This document shows, in pieces, positions 38,701-48,128 of a DNA stretch of 64,000 nucleotides. The stretch comes from Saprospiraceae bacterium. GTDB taxonomy: Bacteria; Bacteroidota; Bacteroidia; Chitinophagales; Saprospiraceae. The stretch's first letter is position 1, and the number at the start of each line of letters is the position of its first letter. Both the position numbers and the translations under genes were made by a program. A model generated the notes under the pieces. The model searched no databases. It had not been told where the DNA came from and was given only the letters and a program-made list of their open reading frames with translations. The stretch lies in NCBI GenBank assembly GCA_020628095.1, contig JAHDFP010000007.1:62001-126000 (forward strand), in the 5' to 3' direction.

Positions 38701-40674
38701 TTTAATCTCGGATACGTCATTGGACAGGTTTAGATTTTTCAGGTTTAGGTTTTCGATATTGGCCTCAAAAACAGATGAGAAAGCCTTATCCTGTATATCT
38801 ATTTTACCATCAAAGTCTGCTGTAAAATTGGGATCATTAGCAATGAAGGTGCCATCGAATTGATTCTTCTCAAATAATCCGTTGAGACTAATATTTTTAT
38901 AATCATAGCCCTTATACTGGAAGGCTTGTAATTCTGATTCTAGTTCTGTATTGAGATTGTCTATCGATAAGCCGAATCCGTCAATAATCCTTGCCGATAG
39001 TGTGGTGTTACCAAAATCTGGATTATCGGTCCATGCTGCTAAATCAAAATCCTGTAAGGCTAATTCTCCAGAATAGCGAGCATTCTCTACACCCTCTTTT
39101 GTATCCAAACGTGTATCCAAACGCGCCTTACCCAGGGCACTCTCAAGAGCCCCGTATACAACAAAATCATTAAAGAATCCTTCTATATCTCCACTAAAGC
39201 GTATCGGATCTAACTTAAAAAATTGAGCTGGCGGATCAAAACCTGGTATTACACTTTTGAGATTAGTCATAGAAGAACTCAGCTCATCTATATACATATT
39301 AATAAGTGCCTTTTTGGGATCAGTAAAATTAGCGGCACTGATAGAACCCTCTAAGGTTATCTTATCATCTACGGCCAATCTAATTTGTTCCGCCTCTAGA
39401 TTATCAATTGTTCCATTGACAATTCCAGATAACATCAAGGAGCGATTTCTATTCTGCCTGAAAAACGCATTCTGCTTAAGGTCGCTGAAGAAAAAGCTGA
39501 TGTCCTTTAGAGCAATTTGAGAATTTCTCATATCGGAAACTATCCGAATCTTTTTGGCAAACTGCGAGAAGTCTCCAAAATGATCATAATCAAATTCTAA
39601 ATAATTCTTTACAGAACTGCCTGTTGTCTCGAGAGAAAAGTCTGATAGCACCAAACCACGATTAGATACAGAAAAACTATTTACACCTAAATCCTTTATC
39701 TCAAAATTATCACTGGCTACGACGTTAAGAGAATTGATCTTAGCCTCAACTGAAAATGGCTTCCCTACACTCAGGTTATTGGCATCTATGTCAATATCAG
39801 ATAGATCAAGATGATCATAATCCAATACATCATCAGACAGATCTACAGGACGATCACCTTTGTCTAACACAAAATGGCCACTATTCACCCTTAGGTCATC
39901 TATGGACAAGCCGACAGGTAAGATGATCTCTATGTTTTCTTTTGTGGTTGCAACTTCTTCATTCTCAATATCTTCCCTTGCCTCATCATCCGAATTCACA
40001 GATTCTTTCAATCTTACATAAGGATTAGTCACATACAGTTTTCTTATACTGATAGAATCCTCATTCATCAATATTTTTTCTATGTCCAGCTCTCCTCTTC
40101 TAATCTTAACCTCGGTTTCCTTTTGGGTATTTTCGTCAGTTCCGAGATATCTAAAATTATCGAAATGAATAATAGACAGGTCTAATAAAAAACTGTCGTC
40201 ATTATCGCGTCTTTGCGGGTCAGATTGATTTAGTCCAGCTACGAATTTTTTGAGGTTGCTTATGGTATCATTTTCGGATGTCTTGATGTTGATCACGGCG
40301 TCCTTGAGGTATAATTCCGAAAACGCGATCTCCTTTCGTATAAAGCTCAATATGTTATCTCTGAAAGTCGAAGAAAACTCTCCTACATAAACCAAAGTGT
40401 CACCCTCAGAGTCAGGAGAAGAAACATAAAAGTCCTCCAATATTAACCCAGAAAAAACTGAAAAATCAACTCCCTCTATAGTAATCTTAGAGCCTGTGTC
40501 ATTGGATATTTTGTCTGATATTTTATTGACAAGGAAGTTTTGGAATGGTCCGAAATGAAATAGGAGTGGAAGGAAAACCAGAAAGAAAAACAACAAAAAA
40601 AGAAGTGCCAGAACCAGTCTTCTGCCCTTAGATTTTTTGATATTTTTTTTTACTTCCTGAGAGTCCTTTGACAT
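35800..40674 (-). CDS. tamB: Translocation and assembly module protein TamB
   Basis: A 1624-residue AsmA/TamB-family protein. An N-terminal anchor (VLALLFLLFFFLVFLPLLFH, about residues 21-40) holds it in the inner membrane; the rest is a long periplasmic beta-groove that bridges to the outer membrane. The C-terminal 400 residues carry the DUF490/TamB domain (LSYMLSGILQEALKENGFIS region; ELQGELKTFTDAKM). Such proteins shuttle phospholipids to, or help assemble proteins in, the outer membrane. Length fits Bacteroidota TamB. Confidence 0.93.
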   Translation of the reverse strand: MSKDSQEVKKNIKKSKGRRLVLALLFLLFFFLVFLPLLFHFGPFQNFLVNKISDKISNDTGSKITIEGVDFSVFSGLILEDFYVSSPDSEGDTLVYVGEFSSTFRDNILSFIRKEIAFSELYLKDAVINIKTSENDTISNLKKFVAGLNQSDPQRRDNDDSFLLDLSIIHFDNFRYLGTDENTQKETEVKIRRGELDIEKILMNEDSISIRKLYVTNPYVRLKESVNSDDEAREDIENEEVATTKENIEIILPVGLSIDDLRVNSGHFVLDKGDRPVDLSDDVLDYDHLDLSDIDIDANNLSVGKPFSVEAKINSLNVVASDNFEIKDLGVNSFSVSNRGLVLSDFSLETTGSSVKNYLEFDYDHFGDFSQFAKKIRIVSDMRNSQIALKDISFFFSDLKQNAFFRQNRNRSLMLSGIVNGTIDNLEAEQIRLAVDDKITLEGSISAANFTDPKKALINMYIDELSSSMTNLKSVIPGFDPPAQFFKLDPIRFSGDIEGFFNDFVVYGALESALGKARLDTRLDTKEGVENARYSGELALQDFDLAAWTDNPDFGNTTLSARIIDGFGLSIDNLNTELESELQAFQYKGYDYKNISLNGLFEKNQFDGTFIANDPNFTADFDGKIDIQDKAFSSVFEANIENLNLKNLNLSNDVSEIKGRLDLSLNGSSITDFEGTALIENLALNFKEKNFDFDSLYLTSSPTDANRRNIVLDSDFLSAALDGQFDLAVLDDSFKSILVDNYPGWAEYLNIKKGRAITTNQDFTYRLNIIDTEDYLELLSIYDLQLQGVDIEGYYKSQSEAAYSNIKVNEILYKDNLGIDSLRLNLSLVEDETRMSIDADQVISGLKYRDPLSISTVANGDVIDLRIETSNLLDSLAYLAFNTEIRPDGNNIRMHLDHNDIKMFGTQWQIGGQNDILIGSGEFDIKNLLLTDGLRKIVVEGNQEELRVDFKKLDFLLLNGIIDYDKIRFAGEGDMQLSVQSVMDKPRVNLDMIVPTLTLNDVDYGKLTASVSDRNDGQVDIILRIDKPADDMLVKVEGEITKENKAVEGKVTVRNLGMEIFEFIIDDGISRTSGDAVIDARVFGSLDDIKIDGIATINDGYTQVDYLSNYLKLGSQPITITDKFIDFSLVTLEDRLGNVATMEGGLNHDFFGDFSSDLLMSSDNFLALDTDKYDNSTYYGTGIGEMTVSFSGPFHSTDIEVDAISKTGTVLNIPIEDSYDNYNESFIKFVNRDTINQSNLDSTLVEGVKLEGVDIEMNLTVTPDADVNIIFNEATNDVIRGKGEGDLRVVVSREGDFNVFGDYEVYDGEYLFRAWGVVTKPFAVKRGGLITWTGDPINANLNIEADYEDVRVPTNIFLAEYIESGNAQLKAEARKRTDVDLTMKLTGTLYNPIINFDIDFPELQGELKTFTDAKMRTLYENEADLNEQVAGLILFRSFLPANSFGNVVATGRGVVETGYNTLSEFISNQLSYMLSGILQEALKENGFISGIDFEIGISKNATLLDGLDNTNNINYLPDEVEVSLKPRFQNDKWGFDYGTSFVNTKNSNRGTYLIHDFALEYFLTDDRRLKLRVYGKWDRDQVQFQNEQKYGVGLNYRKEFGNLVDFKKALSQDIGKLKSDKVSN

Positions 40675-40789
40675 GAATTATTTACCTCTTTATCTCACTA
40701 ATTGACTAACGCAGAATAAGTAGCAAATCATCTTGTTTTCTGTGAGATTAAACTAACATTAACTGATTCCTATTAACCTAACAAATATA

Positions 40790-41614
40790 CTATGATAATT
40801 TCTGCCAAAGGCTAATGGTTTCCACTGCTTCTTTGACATCATGTACCCTTAATATTTTAGCTCCATTCATCAGAGCGACCATATTAAGAGCCGTCGTACC
40901 ATTGAGGGCCTCTGAAGGCGTCGTTTTGAGAAGTTTATATACCATAGACTTACGACTTAGACCTGCCAGTATAGGAAGTTCCTGTATATTGAATACATTC
41001 ATTTTTTTGAGAATCTCGTAATTGTGTTCAACAGATTTACCAAATCCAAATCCTGGATCTAACAATATCTGATTGATTCCTTTTTCTCTTAATCGATACG
41101 CTTTATCAGTGAAAAAATTAAGCATCTCATAAGTCACATCTTCGTAATGGGGATTTGTGGGCATATTATGCAATTCTCCCTTTAGATGCATAAGCACATA
41201 AGGAAACCCGTTGGCCGAGACGCAATCAAGATAGGAGTCAGATTGGTGCGCTGAGTTGACATCATTCGCTATAAAAGCATATCCTTCAGCAAGAGTCGAT
41301 ATAACTTCCGCATGATAACTATCTATACTAAGTACGAGGTCAGGAAATTGAGTCGAAATCTCTTTTAGTATAGGTCTAAGCATTTGTAATTCTTCTGTAG
41401 GAGCCAATGGCTTAGAATTAGGACGTGTAGAACAAGCCCCTATATCCAAAATCGCCATACCTTCACCCAGCATTTTTGCCACCTGCGTAATAGCCGCATC
41501 CACTGTATTGTACTCTCCGCCATCATAGAAAGAATCAGAGGTGACATTGAGTATTCCCATCACTACTGGCTTGCTAAGATCAAGCAACTTGCCTCCTACA
41601 TTAATAGAATCCAT
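40790..41614 (-). CDS. folP: Dihydropteroate synthase
   Basis: Joins 6-hydroxymethyl-dihydropterin pyrophosphate to p-aminobenzoate in folate synthesis; the target of sulfonamides. Motifs: VMGILNVTSDSFYDGG, DIGACSTRPNS, SIDSYHAEV, DPGFGFGKSVEHN, GLSRKSMV and LRVHDVKEA. About 274 residues. ATG 41614 is chosen over TTG 41623, because that TTG is part of the -7 element TATATTTG six bases upstream. Confidence 0.95.
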   Translation of the reverse strand: MDSINVGGKLLDLSKPVVMGILNVTSDSFYDGGEYNTVDAAITQVAKMLGEGMAILDIGACSTRPNSKPLAPTEELQMLRPILKEISTQFPDLVLSIDSYHAEVISTLAEGYAFIANDVNSAHQSDSYLDCVSANGFPYVLMHLKGELHNMPTNPHYEDVTYEMLNFFTDKAYRLREKGINQILLDPGFGFGKSVEHNYEILKKMNVFNIQELPILAGLSRKSMVYKLLKTTPSEALNGTTALNMVALMNGAKILRVHDVKEAVETISLWQKLS

Positions 41615-41620
41615 AGAGAT

Positions 41621-41628
41621 CAAATATA
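41621..41628 (-). promoter_or_regulatory. -7 promoter element of folP
   Basis: TATATTTG (minus strand) matches TAnnTTTG exactly and lies six bases before the folP ATG, implying a near-leaderless transcript. Confidence 0.65.
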
Positions 41629-41856
41629 TCCTAAAGCCTTGACTTATATGCGCATAGTCAAAATGTAAATTAGCTTACAATTGAGGGTTCATGTGCGCAT
41701 AGAGTGTATTTTTCATACAATTTGGCATCATTTTGATTTTCATAATCATAATACACGGAACAGCTACGTCGGTCTAGTCAAGATCATGCCTCAGTAACTC
41801 CCTGATAATCAGCATTTAAAAAGACAAAATTATTATGTAATGTAATCCTGATAAAT

Positions 41857-41864
41857 TATATTTG
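41857..41864 (+). promoter_or_regulatory. -7 promoter element of the M23 peptidase gene
   Basis: TATATTTG matches TAnnTTTG; it lies 40 bases before the TTG start at 41905. Confidence 0.6.
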
Positions 41865-41904
41865 GTGAGCATTACAACTAACTTACACACAACTATAATA
41901 AGCC

Positions 41905-43215
41905 TTGAAGAAGAAAGAATCCAGCATTCTTAATCTATGTATTGGTGCTTGCATTACGGCTATGGCATTCATACTATTTGAGAATTGTAAAGTAGACGTA
42001 AAAAACAATCCCATATCTAAGAATATCCAAAAGGTCGAAAAGCTTTTCGGCTTCGTCAAAGCAGAACATCACTTCGATACTTATAACTTAGGTTTTGACC
42101 AGAATCTGGGAGAATTACTACTCAATCAAGGCATTTCTTGGGATAGTATCGTTAAGCTGGACGATATTTCCTCAGATATCTTTAGCATAAGAAAGTTTAG
42201 GGCTAAGAAACCTTTCACTCTCGTCAGGGAAGATGAGTGTGACGCCCCCGTATGCGTGGTGTACGAACCGAATAAACTAACCTACGTCAAATACTTCGTC
42301 AAGGATGAGGTCAAAGTTGACGTGGTCAAGAAAGATTTCGATTTAGTAGAAGAATCTGCTTCTGGTATTATAGAGACCTCGCTCTGGGACGCGATGGTCA
42401 AATCGGGATTAGATATTGATATCATAGATAAGATGGAGGATGCGCTAGCCTCCAGTGTTGATTTTTGGCATGTCGAGCAAGGCGACGAATTCAAGCTTGT
42501 ATTCGAAAGAAAATACATAGATGGAAAAGCGGTCGCCAATGGCGAGATACTGGCTGCCGCCTACAAAGACAGTCGAGGAGAACATCACGCTGTTTTCTTT
42601 GAGAATGAGAAATACGCAGGATTTTATGACCTCAAAGGAAACCCTACAAGAAGTACTTTCCTCAGATCACCACTGAAAAACTCGCGTATCTCGTCAGGAT
42701 TTAATCTAAGAAGATTTCACCCCATCAAAAAGAGACGTATTCCTCACTATGGTACAGACTATGCGGCACCTCAAGGGACGCCAATATTTTCTGTGGCTGA
42801 TGGTGTGATAGAGCGTGCCAGTTTTACAAGAAATAATGGCTACTATGTCAAAATAAGGCATGATAATATCCATCAGACCCAATATCTGCACATGAAGAAA
42901 TTCGCACCAGGAATAAAGAAAGGTGTGAGAGTCAAACAAGGTCAGGTCATAGGTCAAGTCGGTATGACGGGATTAGCTACAGGTCCACATGTTTGTTTTA
43001 GATTTTGGAAGCATGGCAAGCAGGTTAATCACAGAAGGCTAAATTTCCCTCCTAAAGACCCTCTACCAGAAGAGCAAATGCCAGAGTTTTTGGCTCAGCG
43101 TGATATTCTTATATCGAAACTAAATAGCGTATATTTTCCTAGCGAGGAACAATTGATAATGGGACCAGCATTATCAGAAATTACGACCGAGACTAATTTG
43201 CCTTACGAAGAGTAA
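41905..43215 (+). CDS. M23 family metallopeptidase
   Basis: A 436-residue cell-wall-type endopeptidase. The start must be TTG 41905, because a stop lies two codons upstream and the membrane segment begins at once (ILNLCIGACITAMAFILFEN). The C-terminal LytM domain has the zinc ligands in RRFHPIKKRR and HYGTDYAAPQ, the catalytic-site His in QYLHMKKF, and GPHVCFRFW where most members have GPHLHF: the second His is Cys. The same variant occurs in other Bacteroidota M23 proteins as far as I recall. It probably trims peptidoglycan cross-links in the periplasm. Its 3' end overlaps that of the kinase gene by 23 bases. Confidence 0.9.
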   Translation: MKKKESSILNLCIGACITAMAFILFENCKVDVKNNPISKNIQKVEKLFGFVKAEHHFDTYNLGFDQNLGELLLNQGISWDSIVKLDDISSDIFSIRKFRAKKPFTLVREDECDAPVCVVYEPNKLTYVKYFVKDEVKVDVVKKDFDLVEESASGIIETSLWDAMVKSGLDIDIIDKMEDALASSVDFWHVEQGDEFKLVFERKYIDGKAVANGEILAAAYKDSRGEHHAVFFENEKYAGFYDLKGNPTRSTFLRSPLKNSRISSGFNLRRFHPIKKRRIPHYGTDYAAPQGTPIFSVADGVIERASFTRNNGYYVKIRHDNIHQTQYLHMKKFAPGIKKGVRVKQGQVIGQVGMTGLATGPHVCFRFWKHGKQVNHRRLNFPPKDPLPEEQMPEFLAQRDILISKLNSVYFPSEEQLIMGPALSEITTETNLPYEE

Positions 43216-44245
43216 AACCGAAAGTACTTCCTTTTCCCATTGTACTTCTTAGTGTTATGGTCTGCTTATGGGCTTCTATGATGTGTTTTACTATAGATAA
43301 GCCTAAGCCAGTGCCTTCTATCTTCTGAGATCTACTCTTATCGGCTCTATAAAATCTGTCAAAAACATGTTTAACACTTTTCTCATCTATCCCCATACCA
43401 TTATCTGATACTTCCACGAGTATGACCTCTTCCATATCATAAAAGCTAACCTTCGTCCTGCCCTCTTCTTTGCCATATTTGATAGAGTTACTGATAAGGT
43501 TAGTAAATACTTGTCGCACTTGCTCTCTATCTGCCAGAACATTATAGGCCGTGTCAGCACCTTGTTTGAATATGAGATTGATACGCTTATTCTCGGCCAT
43601 CATCTTCAGATCTTTATAGACCTCCTCTACCAGCTCCTTGATATTAAAACTGACCAGTTCCAGTTCCTTCGTATCTGTCTCCAGCTGGTTGATCATTTCC
43701 AGATCATCCACTATAGTCTGCAGGCGATCCACATTTTTGAGGGAGTTTTGCAGATATCTGGTATTGATGGTCTCATCGTGCAAGCCTCCTTCTAATAAGG
43801 TGTGTAGATATCCTTGGATGGCGAATATTGGGGTCTTTAGCTCGTGACTTATATCACCGACGTACTTCTTTCTATAGTCAGCGAGTGATTTCAAGGTGGC
43901 AATTTCCTCCTCAGCCTTTTCTGCCCATTCGAAGACTTCATCATTGACTTGTTCCAGGCTTCTATCTTCTATTATATTTTGCTTGTCCTTGTTTTGTAAT
44001 GAATCCTTAGAACCCGTAATAACTTTATAGATCAACTTAATCTTTCGGAAAACAAATCGCTCAAACAAAAACCTGATAACGATATAACTCAAAAAAAAGC
44101 TCAGCAAGCTATATGGAATTATACGAGATGGTTCTAGACTTTCTGCATGCAAATAAGAAAGGAATACAAGCAACAATACATGGATCACCCATATCCCGAG
44201 AGAGATATAAAGAGTAATACGTCGTATGGTAAGATTCTTAAACAA
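43193..44245 (-). CDS. Sensor histidine kinase, PhoR-like
   Basis: A 350-residue membrane kinase. Two N-terminal spans (about residues 9-30 and 40-62) enclose almost no periplasmic loop. The H box is DISHELKTPIFAIQGYLHTL, the N box NLISNSIKYG, G1 VSDNGMGIDEKS and G2 GTGLGLSIVKHI. It lies 39 bases after the response-regulator gene and forms a two-component system with it. The lack of a sensing domain suggests sensing within the membrane or through partners. Confidence 0.93.
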   Translation of the reverse strand: MFKNLTIRRITLYISLGIWVIHVLLLVFLSYLHAESLEPSRIIPYSLLSFFLSYIVIRFLFERFVFRKIKLIYKVITGSKDSLQNKDKQNIIEDRSLEQVNDEVFEWAEKAEEEIATLKSLADYRKKYVGDISHELKTPIFAIQGYLHTLLEGGLHDETINTRYLQNSLKNVDRLQTIVDDLEMINQLETDTKELELVSFNIKELVEEVYKDLKMMAENKRINLIFKQGADTAYNVLADREQVRQVFTNLISNSIKYGKEEGRTKVSFYDMEEVILVEVSDNGMGIDEKSVKHVFDRFYRADKSRSQKIEGTGLGLSIVKHIIEAHKQTITLRSTMGKGSTFGFTLRKAN

Positions 44246-44284
44246 ATTGCGTTGTTATCAGCCCTTAGGGCATTAAGTCCATTA

Positions 44285-44983
44285 TCAGAATTCAAATTTA
44301 TACCCAACACCTTTGAGTGTTCTGATACACTTATTACCTATCTTTTCTCTTAGTTTACGGACATGCACGTCGATCGTCCGATCTCCAACTATTACTTCGT
44401 TACCCCAGACCTTTGCTAGTATTTCTTCTCTTTTGAATACTTTACCAGGCTTAGATACTAATAGTGATAACAACTCAAACTCTTTCTTGGCAAGAGATAT
44501 TTTATTGCCCTCCTTTTCTATAGTAAATGAATCTAAATCAATCTTAAGGTCTCCGAATGTCAGCACTTCGGTATCCTTGTTATTATCTGAGAAATTAGGA
44601 TGTCTGCGTAGTAATGCCTTTATGCGGCTCTTGAGTACGTTGGGTTTTATAGGCTTAGTAATAAAATCATCTCCTCCTGATTCCAATGCCGATATATGTG
44701 TAAACGACTCTGACCGAGCGGTCAAGAATGCCACCAGGGTATTATTTAATTTGCCCTCTGTCTTGAGTCGATCACAAAGCTCTATCCCATCCATCTTAGG
44801 CATCATTATATCCATCAGTATAAGATCAGGCTCAAAAGAAATCACCTTCTCATAGCCATCCTCTCCATCGTAAGCCTTTTCTATTTGATAGCCCTCTTTA
44901 GCCAGATTATATTCCATAAATTCTACAATATCCACCTCGTCCTCTATAATTAGAATTTTTGCTTTTGTTTCCATCATATTCAT
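44285..44983 (-). CDS. Response regulator, OmpR/PhoB family
   Basis: A 232-residue transcription regulator. Receiver domain with acidic pocket (ILIIEDEVD) and phospho-acceptor Asp in LILMDIMMPKMDG, then a winged-helix output domain (LAKKEFELLSLLVSKPGKVF, TIDVHVRKLREKIG, IRTLKGVGYKFEF). Start at ATG 44983 or three codons later. Partner of the kinase downstream; target genes are not visible here. Confidence 0.94.
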   Translation of the reverse strand: MNMMETKAKILIIEDEVDIVEFMEYNLAKEGYQIEKAYDGEDGYEKVISFEPDLILMDIMMPKMDGIELCDRLKTEGKLNNTLVAFLTARSESFTHISALESGGDDFITKPIKPNVLKSRIKALLRRHPNFSDNNKDTEVLTFGDLKIDLDSFTIEKEGNKISLAKKEFELLSLLVSKPGKVFKREEILAKVWGNEVIVGDRTIDVHVRKLREKIGNKCIRTLKGVGYKFEF

Positions 44984-45049
44984 TGTGCTAGAATACTTCT
45001 TTGCTCTTTACCGTATTTAACCTTTATGTTATTAATAATTTAAATTATA

Positions 45050-45442
45050 TCATTTCTCCTTAACAGGCGTCCTATTCTTTGATTCATTGGTGATATTTAC
45101 CTTTTTGAGTACAGACTCTTCGATAGATTCTAAAGAATCCACGACTGCATTATGCAGTTCTAGATAGGTGTCAGGATTTTGTTTGATGACTAGAATATCT
45201 TGTTCTATAAGGTCCAGATCGACTTCCAATATTTCTTCTATTTGTGCACGATATATGCTTCTAAGGCTATCTCTGATAGGGATTTCCCTATTATTTAAAG
45301 CCTCGGATGCCATATAAAGTTCGATCATGGCACTTTTAATCTGATCGTGACTATAATGGGTCTCTTTACTCTTCCTATCATAACTGCAAGAGCTAAGAAT
45401 TAGCAAAGAGATAGAAAGAAATATAGATACCTTTCTTATCAT
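45050..45442 (-). CDS. DUF4296 domain lipoprotein
   Basis: A 130-residue lipoprotein (MIRKVSIFLSISLLILSSCS). The mature part matches the DUF4296 pattern (HDQIKSAMIELYMASEALNN, then LRSIYRAQIEEILEVDLDL). DUF4296 is a Bacteroidota family of unknown function, one helical domain. Its start overlaps the stop of the phosphatase gene by four bases, so the two are translated together. Confidence 0.85.
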   Translation of the reverse strand: MIRKVSIFLSISLLILSSCSYDRKSKETHYSHDQIKSAMIELYMASEALNNREIPIRDSLRSIYRAQIEEILEVDLDLIEQDILVIKQNPDTYLELHNAVVDSLESIEESVLKKVNITNESKNRTPVKEK

Positions 45443-45942
45443 ATTGAAGAGTCTTTTCTGACGAGTTTCGGAAAATAGGTATTCTTGACTTTCGTATTAT
45501 CAGGATGTAAGTCTTTCCAATTTTCTGCTGATGACTGTAATACAACGATTCCAGTCGTCGGCACATTATCTATAAGACTTTCAGAAAATTGATTGGAAAA
45601 ATAAGTGATTGTTGGATTATGGCTAAAATAAGCTGGCAAACTCACCGACTCCTCCAATGAATTAATAAGAAACAACCAATCTTCTTCTCTGCCAAAATAT
45701 AAATCCGTCTCTATGGAGATGTCTATGTTTTGATGTTCTAGGGCAAAATGTTCTGCTGTCCTATGCGCTCGCTTAGCTGGGCTGCTATATATATGAGATA
45801 TGTTATATCCAAGTGACTTGATATATGCGGCCATGTAAGGTGCATCTCGCTTTCCTCTCGGATTGAGTGGCCTCATTTTGTCTTCGAGATGAGGGTCATC
45901 CCAGGAGGATTTAGCATGACGTATTAGTAATACTTGCTTCAT
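45439..45942 (-). CDS. Histidine phosphatase family protein, SixA-like
   Basis: A 167-residue phosphatase. The catalytic motif LLIRHAKSSWDD (RH-G/A) is at residues 5-16, with SSPAKRAHRTAEH and YFSHNPTITYFSNQ later, as in SixA-type phosphohistidine phosphatases. Substrate unknown. First gene of a two-gene unit with the DUF4296 lipoprotein. Confidence 0.92.
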   Translation of the reverse strand: MKQVLLIRHAKSSWDDPHLEDKMRPLNPRGKRDAPYMAAYIKSLGYNISHIYSSPAKRAHRTAEHFALEHQNIDISIETDLYFGREEDWLFLINSLEESVSLPAYFSHNPTITYFSNQFSESLIDNVPTTGIVVLQSSAENWKDLHPDNTKVKNTYFPKLVRKDSSI

Positions 45943-46025
45943 TTTCCGATAATATATAAAATAGTTAGTAGATTAAAGGTTCGCTTAATTTTTTTCCCTA
46001 ATAAGTAGTCTTAAGCCATAACTGA

Positions 46026-47357
46026 TTGGAAGAAGAAATTAAAAGGATTCAGAAGTTAAAAATCAAAGATATCCTCTCGGATCTCAAGGCTGTGGATATA
46101 AAAAACTTCGTGAGTAGCTATGCCCGTAAAGATGCTTCATTCGCCATAGCCTTTAAGTCTCACTTTATATCCCGTATACAATCAGAAGACCAGGAGAAAA
46201 AGTACAAGAAAATACTGGGTGAAATAATCAAACCCAAAACCGTAAACAACCCAAGAATAACTCAGGCTCAGAAAAAAACCATCAACATTATTTTCGAGGA
46301 CTTCGTGCATCAGATGAATGATGCGCTTTCTGGTGCAGACTACAAAGAGGCCTACTTTCTGACTAAAGAATCACTTGACAAGATCGCTTACTTACAGAAT
46401 AGATATAGCATAGGAGACATCAGCGTAGAAAAAGTACGTGTCAAGTTTTTGGATGGTATGGATATGATTCTGGCTCAGGATCTGGCGCCTTCGTTCAGAA
46501 ATTATGCTGAAAACGCCCTGATAGAACTAGTCAGAAAATCTTACTACATACCTAAGTCTTATAACCTCATCTCGGTAATCAACAGTCATCATGGCTTCTC
46601 CAAGAACGAAAAAGAAGAAATCATCAGTGAGCTAAATGTAAAGGCAAAAAACATAGCCGATAAGAGCACCGTCCTCTCCACATTGATAGAGCTATCCCAT
46701 CCGCACGTAAATCTAGCCAAAGAGCTCATGATTAACTTCGATCATAGTCAAATATTCTATGCACTCAAAAACCTGCAATCCATCGGAAAATATGACTTCG
46801 CCGACTTTTATACCAGTAACAAAAAGATACAATTCAGTTATCAGGTCAATCTGCTCAAGGCCTACGAAAATCTCTACAGAGAAAAATACCAATCTCTGAC
46901 CGAGTCCATACTAAATCTCAAAACCGCAGAAGTCCAAACTATAGATCTGGATGATTTCATAGATTCTTTGCCTAAGCCTTATCTGAAAAAAGAGATAAGC
47001 AATTTGTATGGTTGGATGGAGTCATTGAGATTTATTCATCAATGTAACCTCTTATGTAAGGCGGAAAAGGATGAAAAATTACTGGAAATACTCAGAATCA
47101 AAAATGAGATAGAATGGCTCAAAGCTTATGACAGCTTTCTTGTAAATCATGGTCATGAAGAGGATGTACTTAGTTTATATCTTAAGTATGTCGAGGAATA
47201 CCTAAGTTCGCACATTGGTCTTAAGTCTGCGGAATTTCTCAATAGACTCAATGCCCACTTAAAAAAATTGGGCAATCAAAAAATCATTAAAGAAGTGCAC
47301 AACTTGGTGAACACTAAATTTTCTCATCGAAAAGCAATTAAAAAAAACGCTCTATAG
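46026..47357 (+). CDS. Hypothetical helical-repeat protein
   Basis: A 443-residue cytoplasmic protein starting at TTG 46026 (MEEEIKRIQKLKIKDILSDL). It is almost entirely helical, rich in Lys and Glu, with no catalytic motif I can name; the fold may be an alpha-solenoid. The stop TAG overlaps the GTG start of the next gene by one base, so it is translationally coupled to the phosphoglucomutase-like gene. Confidence 0.72.
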   Translation: MEEEIKRIQKLKIKDILSDLKAVDIKNFVSSYARKDASFAIAFKSHFISRIQSEDQEKKYKKILGEIIKPKTVNNPRITQAQKKTINIIFEDFVHQMNDALSGADYKEAYFLTKESLDKIAYLQNRYSIGDISVEKVRVKFLDGMDMILAQDLAPSFRNYAENALIELVRKSYYIPKSYNLISVINSHHGFSKNEKEEIISELNVKAKNIADKSTVLSTLIELSHPHVNLAKELMINFDHSQIFYALKNLQSIGKYDFADFYTSNKKIQFSYQVNLLKAYENLYREKYQSLTESILNLKTAEVQTIDLDDFIDSLPKPYLKKEISNLYGWMESLRFIHQCNLLCKAEKDEKLLEILRIKNEIEWLKAYDSFLVNHGHEEDVLSLYLKYVEEYLSSHIGLKSAEFLNRLNAHLKKLGNQKIIKEVHNLVNTKFSHRKAIKKNAL

Positions 47358-48007
47358 TGAAATACGGATTTATTTACGATTTGGATGGTGTCTTGGTGGA
47401 TACGGTTGATTTTCATTTTGATTCTTGGAAAAAACTGGCGAATAGTCTGGGTTTCAAGATAGGAGATAATATCAAAGAATCTCTCAAAGGCATCAGTCGA
47501 ATGGATTCTTTAGACATCGTTCTGGCAGAGGGAGGATACAAAGCGGATCACGAAGAAAAACTAAAACTTGCTGAACGGAAGAATCAATGGTATGTTGCTA
47601 ATCTGCAATCCGCTGACGATTCTGTAATACTATCAGGCGTCATGACTTTTATAGCACGTTGCAAAGAAAGTCATATCCCCATGTCCATCGGGTCTGCAAG
47701 CAAAAATGCCCAGACGATTATATCCAAAACGAGTCTTAAGGGAGAGTTCACTCGGATTGTAGGAGGCAATGATGTCAAAAATGCCAAACCTGATCCTGAG
47801 GTATTTCTATTAGGAGCAGAAAGTCTAGGTCTTCCACCTGAGCAATGTATTGTATTCGAGGATAGTCTTAAGGGTTTAGAGGCCGCTGGAAGAGGAGGAT
47901 TTAAGTCTGTCGGCATAGGAAAAGCCACTAATTTACCTATTGCTGATATTGTGATAGAAAATTTGGAAAATATTCACCCTAAGACCATAATAGAACTCGT
48001 TACATAG
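47357..48007 (+). CDS. HAD hydrolase, beta-phosphoglucomutase-like
   Basis: A 216-residue HAD enzyme starting at GTG 47357. Nucleophile motif IYDLDGVLVDTVDFHFDSWK (both Asp present, with the beta-PGM-type His), motif II SIGSASKNA, Lys in RIVGGNDVKNAKPDPE and acidic motif IVFEDSLKGLEAA. The pattern is that of beta-phosphoglucomutase, which converts beta-glucose 1-phosphate to glucose 6-phosphate, but other sugar-phosphate substrates are possible. Confidence 0.9.
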   Translation: MKYGFIYDLDGVLVDTVDFHFDSWKKLANSLGFKIGDNIKESLKGISRMDSLDIVLAEGGYKADHEEKLKLAERKNQWYVANLQSADDSVILSGVMTFIARCKESHIPMSIGSASKNAQTIISKTSLKGEFTRIVGGNDVKNAKPDPEVFLLGAESLGLPPEQCIVFEDSLKGLEAAGRGGFKSVGIGKATNLPIADIVIENLENIHPKTIIELVT

Positions 48008-48128
48008 ATGTAGGTCTTTATTTTTTTGATTTTTTTAAGGTAGAATAGGGTTAAGGTAAATATAAAGTCCTATTTTATTATTGCAAAAACACGTAATTCG
48101 TGTTTAGTATCTGGACAGTTATTATTCG

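Noticed and set aside
44313-44855. 180-codon frame opposite the response regulator
   Set aside because: Lies wholly within a clear gene; no independent support.
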